The notes under the pieces were generated by a model that saw nothing but the letters and a program-made list of their open reading frames with translations, ran no database searches and was not told the origin of the DNA. A DNA stretch of 7,782 nt from SAR324 cluster bacterium (GTDB lineage Bacteria; SAR324; JACQKK01). A program made the position numbers and the translations under genes. Location: NCBI GenBank assembly GCA_022572825.1, contig JACZVE010000137.1, positions 1-7,782 on the forward strand, given 5' to 3'. Position 1 is the first letter of the stretch; the number at the start of each line of letters is the position of its first letter. Positions 5,545-7,782 of the stretch are shown here, in pieces.

Positions 5545-6300
5545 TCACACGATCGTCGTGCCGCTGTCGAAGGGAATGATCTGACCCGTCGTCACACGGG
5601 ACTCGTCGGAGGCCAGGTAAAGCGCCGCGTAAGCGATTTGTATCGGTTCGATCAGACCCAGCAGGTGTGTATCCGCCACGGATTGCATCTTCGCATCGTT
5701 CGCAAGCATCTTCATGACGCGCTCGGTGCGCGTGGTGGAGGGAGCAATCGCGTTGACACGAATCTTGTGCGGCGCAAATTCGACGGCCATGGAGCGTGTG
5801 ATGGCAACGATCCCGCCCTTGCTGGCCGTGTAGCAGTCGCGCCCGGGAAACCCCATCAGCGCCACGTTGGAGGCCATATTGATAACCGAACCCCCGCCGG
5901 CCTTGATCAGTTCGGGAACACCAAAGCGGCATCCCAGAAACGTGCCGAAGAGATCCAGACTGATGGCCCGCCAGAATTCTTCCAGCGGCACCTCGGTCAC
6001 CGGGCCGTCCTTGGGTGTCGACCCCCCGGCGTTATTATAGAGCACGTTCAGTTTGCCGAATTTCGCGACCGTCTCCCGGATCGCCCGTTCCATGCTCTCC
6101 GGGCGCGTCACGTCGGTCTGCAGGAAAACGGCTTCGCCGGATGCCTTGTGCACTTGGCGGACGGTTTCCTCTCCGCCCTCAACGGAGATATCGGCGACGG
6201 CGATCCTGGCGCCTTCCTCGGCAAAAAGAAGCGCGGCACTGCGGCCGATCCCGGAGCCAGCGCCGGTGATGAAGGCAACCTTTCCTTCAAGGCGGTTCAT
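5545..6300 (-). CDS. SDR family NAD(P)-dependent oxidoreductase
   Basis: This is a classical short-chain dehydrogenase/reductase of 251 residues, a single Rossmann domain that interconverts a hydroxyl and a carbonyl group in the cytoplasm. The cofactor motif is TGAGSGIG (12-19). D37 at the end of the second strand (VAD) favours NAD(H) over NADP(H). DV at 63-64 and NNAG (89-92) are the usual adenine-side and structural motifs. The catalytic serine is S144 (NMASNVA), and the YxxxK pair is Y157 and K161 (CYTASKGG). Where the tetrad asparagine normally sits (NLxG) this protein has D116 (DLFG), a change seen in part of the family. The start codon has only a poor ribosome site (GGGA). It lies 239 bp after the methionine synthase-like gene on the same strand, so cotranscription is possible but not shown. 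Substrate unknown. Confidence 0.92.
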   Translation of the reverse strand: MNRLEGKVAFITGAGSGIGRSAALLFAEEGARIAVADISVEGGEETVRQVHKASGEAVFLQTDVTRPESMERAIRETVAKFGKLNVLYNNAGGSTPKDGPVTEVPLEEFWRAISLDLFGTFLGCRFGVPELIKAGGGSVINMASNVALMGFPGRDCYTASKGGIVAITRSMAVEFAPHKIRVNAIAPSTTRTERVMKMLANDAKMQSVADTHLLGLIEPIQIAYAALYLASDESRVTTGQIIPFDSGTTIV

Positions 6301-6539
6301 CGCTATCCCGGTGCGTATTATTCAGTAGAGAGTCAAGCGCGTCGGGCAAATTTTCAATCGTGGTCAGGTTCCGCCACGCATCCGCCAGCGGTTTGGCTGC
6401 ATTCGGCAATCTGCCGGCAGTTATCGAAGAATCCCCCTGGCCGCCCGGTGCGAAGGAGGGTCGTGACCATCGTGGCAGGACGGGCACGAGGGACGATACA
6501 CCGATCGGGATTGCGAGACAAGTTGACCGGGGGGATCGT

Positions 6540-7565
6540 TCAAACCGCCCCGATCTCCGCACGGACGAGGGCGGCGGCCGCCGCAAGCGCTTGCAGCTTG
6601 CCCAGCGATACCGCCCGCGAAAGCGGCACCATTCCGCAGTTGGTGCAGGGAATGATGCGCTCGCGGGGCACATGATCCATGGCTTGGCGAATGGTCTCCG
6701 CTACGGCCGCGGGGGTCTCGATTTCGGTATTTGCGACGTCGATCACGCCCACCATGATGTCCTTCCCTTCCAGCAGTCCCAACAATTGAATGGGTACGCG
6801 GGAGCCCGCGCACTCCACGGAGATCTGATCGACTCGGCTGTTGGCGAGCAGCGGGAAGATTCGCTCGTACTGGCGCCACTCGCCCCCGAGGGTTTTCTTC
6901 CAGTCGATGTTTTCCTTGATGCCGTACCCATAGCAGATATGCACGGCCGTCTTGCACCGCACTCCCTCGAACGCGCGATGCAGGGCCTCGATTCCCCATT
7001 CTTCCACCTCGTCCAGGTAGACATTGAAGGCAGGCTCGTCCAGTTGAATCACATCGACACCGAGGGCCTCCAACTCCCGCACTTCCTCGTTGATGAGGCG
7101 GGCGAACTCCATGGCCAGGCGGGGGCGGTCCCGGTAGTACTCGTCGGCGAGGGTGTCCACGATGGTCATCGGCCCGGGAATGGTGAATTTCAGCTTCCTG
7201 TCGGTATGCGCTCTCGTAAAGCGGACGTCCGCGGTATGAACCGGCCCAGGCCGCGCCACCGGCCCCACCACGGTCGGGCAGTCCGCCTCGTAGCGGTTGT
7301 CCCGGATGCCGATGCGCTTCTTCGCGGAAAAATCAACCCCCTCGATGCCCTCGACGAAGCCGTGGACGAAGTGTTGCCGGAACTGCTCGCCGTCACTGAC
7401 GATATCGATCCCGGCGCGCTCCTGCTCTTTGAGCACAACCAGCGCCGCGTCCCGTTTGCCCCGTTCGAGATCTGCCCCGGATAGCCGCCACGGGGCCCAA
7501 AGCCGCTGTGGCTCGGCGAGCCAGGCTGGCTTGGGCAGGCTTCCCGCAATCGTCGTGGGTAGCAT
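6540..7565 (-). CDS. Core methionine synthase (MetE C-terminal domain), MesD-like
   Basis: This 341-residue TIM-barrel zinc enzyme matches only the catalytic C-terminal half of cobalamin-independent methionine synthase (full MetE is about 750 residues). It should transfer a methyl or alkyl group to a thiol, most likely homocysteine. Visible family motifs are TIAGSLPKP (5-13), SDGEQ (57-61), PGPMT (130-134) and QLDEPAF (174-180). The zinc ligands are H209 and C211 (VHICYGYG), E251 (SVECAGS) and C310 (CTNCGM). The gap between H209 and E251 is 42 residues, against 24 between His641 and Glu665 of E. coli MetE, so there is an insertion containing IDWKKTLGGEWRQYE. That insertion and the N-terminus resemble, from memory, the folate-independent MesD enzymes, but MesD's partner MesX (DUF1852) is not in this window. 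Alternatives are another core MetE or a coenzyme-thiol alkyltransferase. The ATG at 7565 has GAGGAG (7576-7571) five bases upstream. Confidence 0.88.
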   Translation of the reverse strand: MLPTTIAGSLPKPAWLAEPQRLWAPWRLSGADLERGKRDAALVVLKEQERAGIDIVSDGEQFRQHFVHGFVEGIEGVDFSAKKRIGIRDNRYEADCPTVVGPVARPGPVHTADVRFTRAHTDRKLKFTIPGPMTIVDTLADEYYRDRPRLAMEFARLINEEVRELEALGVDVIQLDEPAFNVYLDEVEEWGIEALHRAFEGVRCKTAVHICYGYGIKENIDWKKTLGGEWRQYERIFPLLANSRVDQISVECAGSRVPIQLLGLLEGKDIMVGVIDVANTEIETPAAVAETIRQAMDHVPRERIIPCTNCGMVPLSRAVSLGKLQALAAAAALVRAEIGAV

Positions 7566-7597
7566 GCGAACTCCTCATAGGACTTTGTTCGATCCAA

Positions 7598-7648
7598 CCG
7601 CGGATGGACGCAGATCAACAATTAGCCACGGATGAACGCACATAAACA
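7598..7648. repeat. Two degenerate copies of a dispersed CGGATG-AACGC type repeat
   Basis: Two 23-bp copies, 7598-7620 and 7626-7648, match at 19 of 23 positions with a 28-bp period. The shared parts are CGGATG, ACGCA and a terminal ACA. The second copy is preceded by ATTAGC. From general knowledge, sequences of the form CCACGGATGAACAC...GATAAACAC are scattered between genes in many bacterial genomes. They lie between the likely promoter and the start codon of the methionine synthase-like gene, so they would be transcribed as part of its leader. Confidence 0.7.
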
Positions 7649-7657
7649 CAGAGGAGA

Positions 7658-7666
7658 ATAATAGCA
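7658..7666 (-). promoter_or_regulatory. Candidate extended -10 promoter of the methionine synthase-like gene
   Basis: On the minus strand TGC-TATTAT reads as an extended -10 element (TGn directly before a five-of-six TATAAT match). No good -35 hexamer lies 16-18 bases upstream, which an extended -10 promoter does not strictly need. Transcription would begin near 7651 and give a leader of about 85 bases that includes both repeat copies at 7598-7648. Confidence 0.4.
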
Positions 7667-7782
7667 GGTTCCTCTATCGGCGCCCACCTGCGTCGATCGG
7701 CGGTTGACACACGCAACTATCTGTAATGACTCGTGGCGGGTCCCATGCAACGGGGTCGCAGGAATCGAATGCCTCCCTTTGG

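Noticed and set aside
5497..6675. Long plus-strand open frame antisense to the SDR gene
   Set aside because: The minus-strand frame has the complete SDR motif set; the opposite frame shows no recognisable domain.
6360..7484. Long plus-strand open frame antisense to the methionine synthase-like gene
   Set aside because: It mirrors the codon structure of the well-supported minus-strand gene, its product resembles no family, and it has no ribosome site. High G+C produces such shadows.

Overview
The window reads as a piece of a proteobacterial chromosome, probably beta or gamma. The reasons are the gene families present, the G+C-rich codon use in the right half, Shine-Dalgarno-type ribosome sites in front of most genes, and short dispersed intergenic repeats. 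No rRNA, tRNA, phage, transposase, defence or CRISPR gene is visible. The organism assignment is an inference from style, not from a marker gene.

Left part (1-501): no convincing gene. It holds an imperfect inverted repeat (63-104), a five-copy 21-bp tandem array closed by an inverted arm (115-224) and a second imperfect hairpin (225-263). Next, on the minus strand, is a compact polar amino acid ABC importer operon. In transcription order it encodes permease (3402-2737), permease (2711-2052), ATPase (2071-1343) and periplasmic binding protein (1299-502). A diverged copy of the left-hand repeat lies just beyond the promoter side of the operon (3573-3615), so related repeats bracket the importer. 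By eye the importer genes are more A+T-rich than the genes to their right.

Middle (3403-3753): a divergent control region with several short palindromes and direct repeats, plus a 16-codon mini-ORF with a very good ribosome site. It leads into a plus-strand Gfo/Idh/MocA-type NAD(P)-dependent oxidoreductase (3754-4821).

Right part, all on the minus strand: a small single-domain cupin (5252-4836, convergent with the oxidoreductase, 14 bp apart), a classical SDR dehydrogenase (6300-5545) and a 341-residue stand-alone catalytic half of cobalamin-independent methionine synthase (7565-6540). The last resembles the folate-independent MesD-type core methionine synthases as I remember them. Its leader carries two degenerate copies of a widely dispersed CGGATG-AACGC type repeat, under a plausible extended -10 promoter.

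Taken together, an amino-acid importer, two unrelated NAD(P) dehydrogenases, a cupin and a zinc thiol-methyltransferase look like an accessory uptake and catabolic neighbourhood for an unidentified, possibly methylated, amino-acid-like compound. That link is inference only. The genes are not one operon, and no gene fixes the substrate. I found no clearly new molecular system. The items most worth checking are the repeat family around the importer and the MesD-like enzyme with whatever lies just beyond the right edge.
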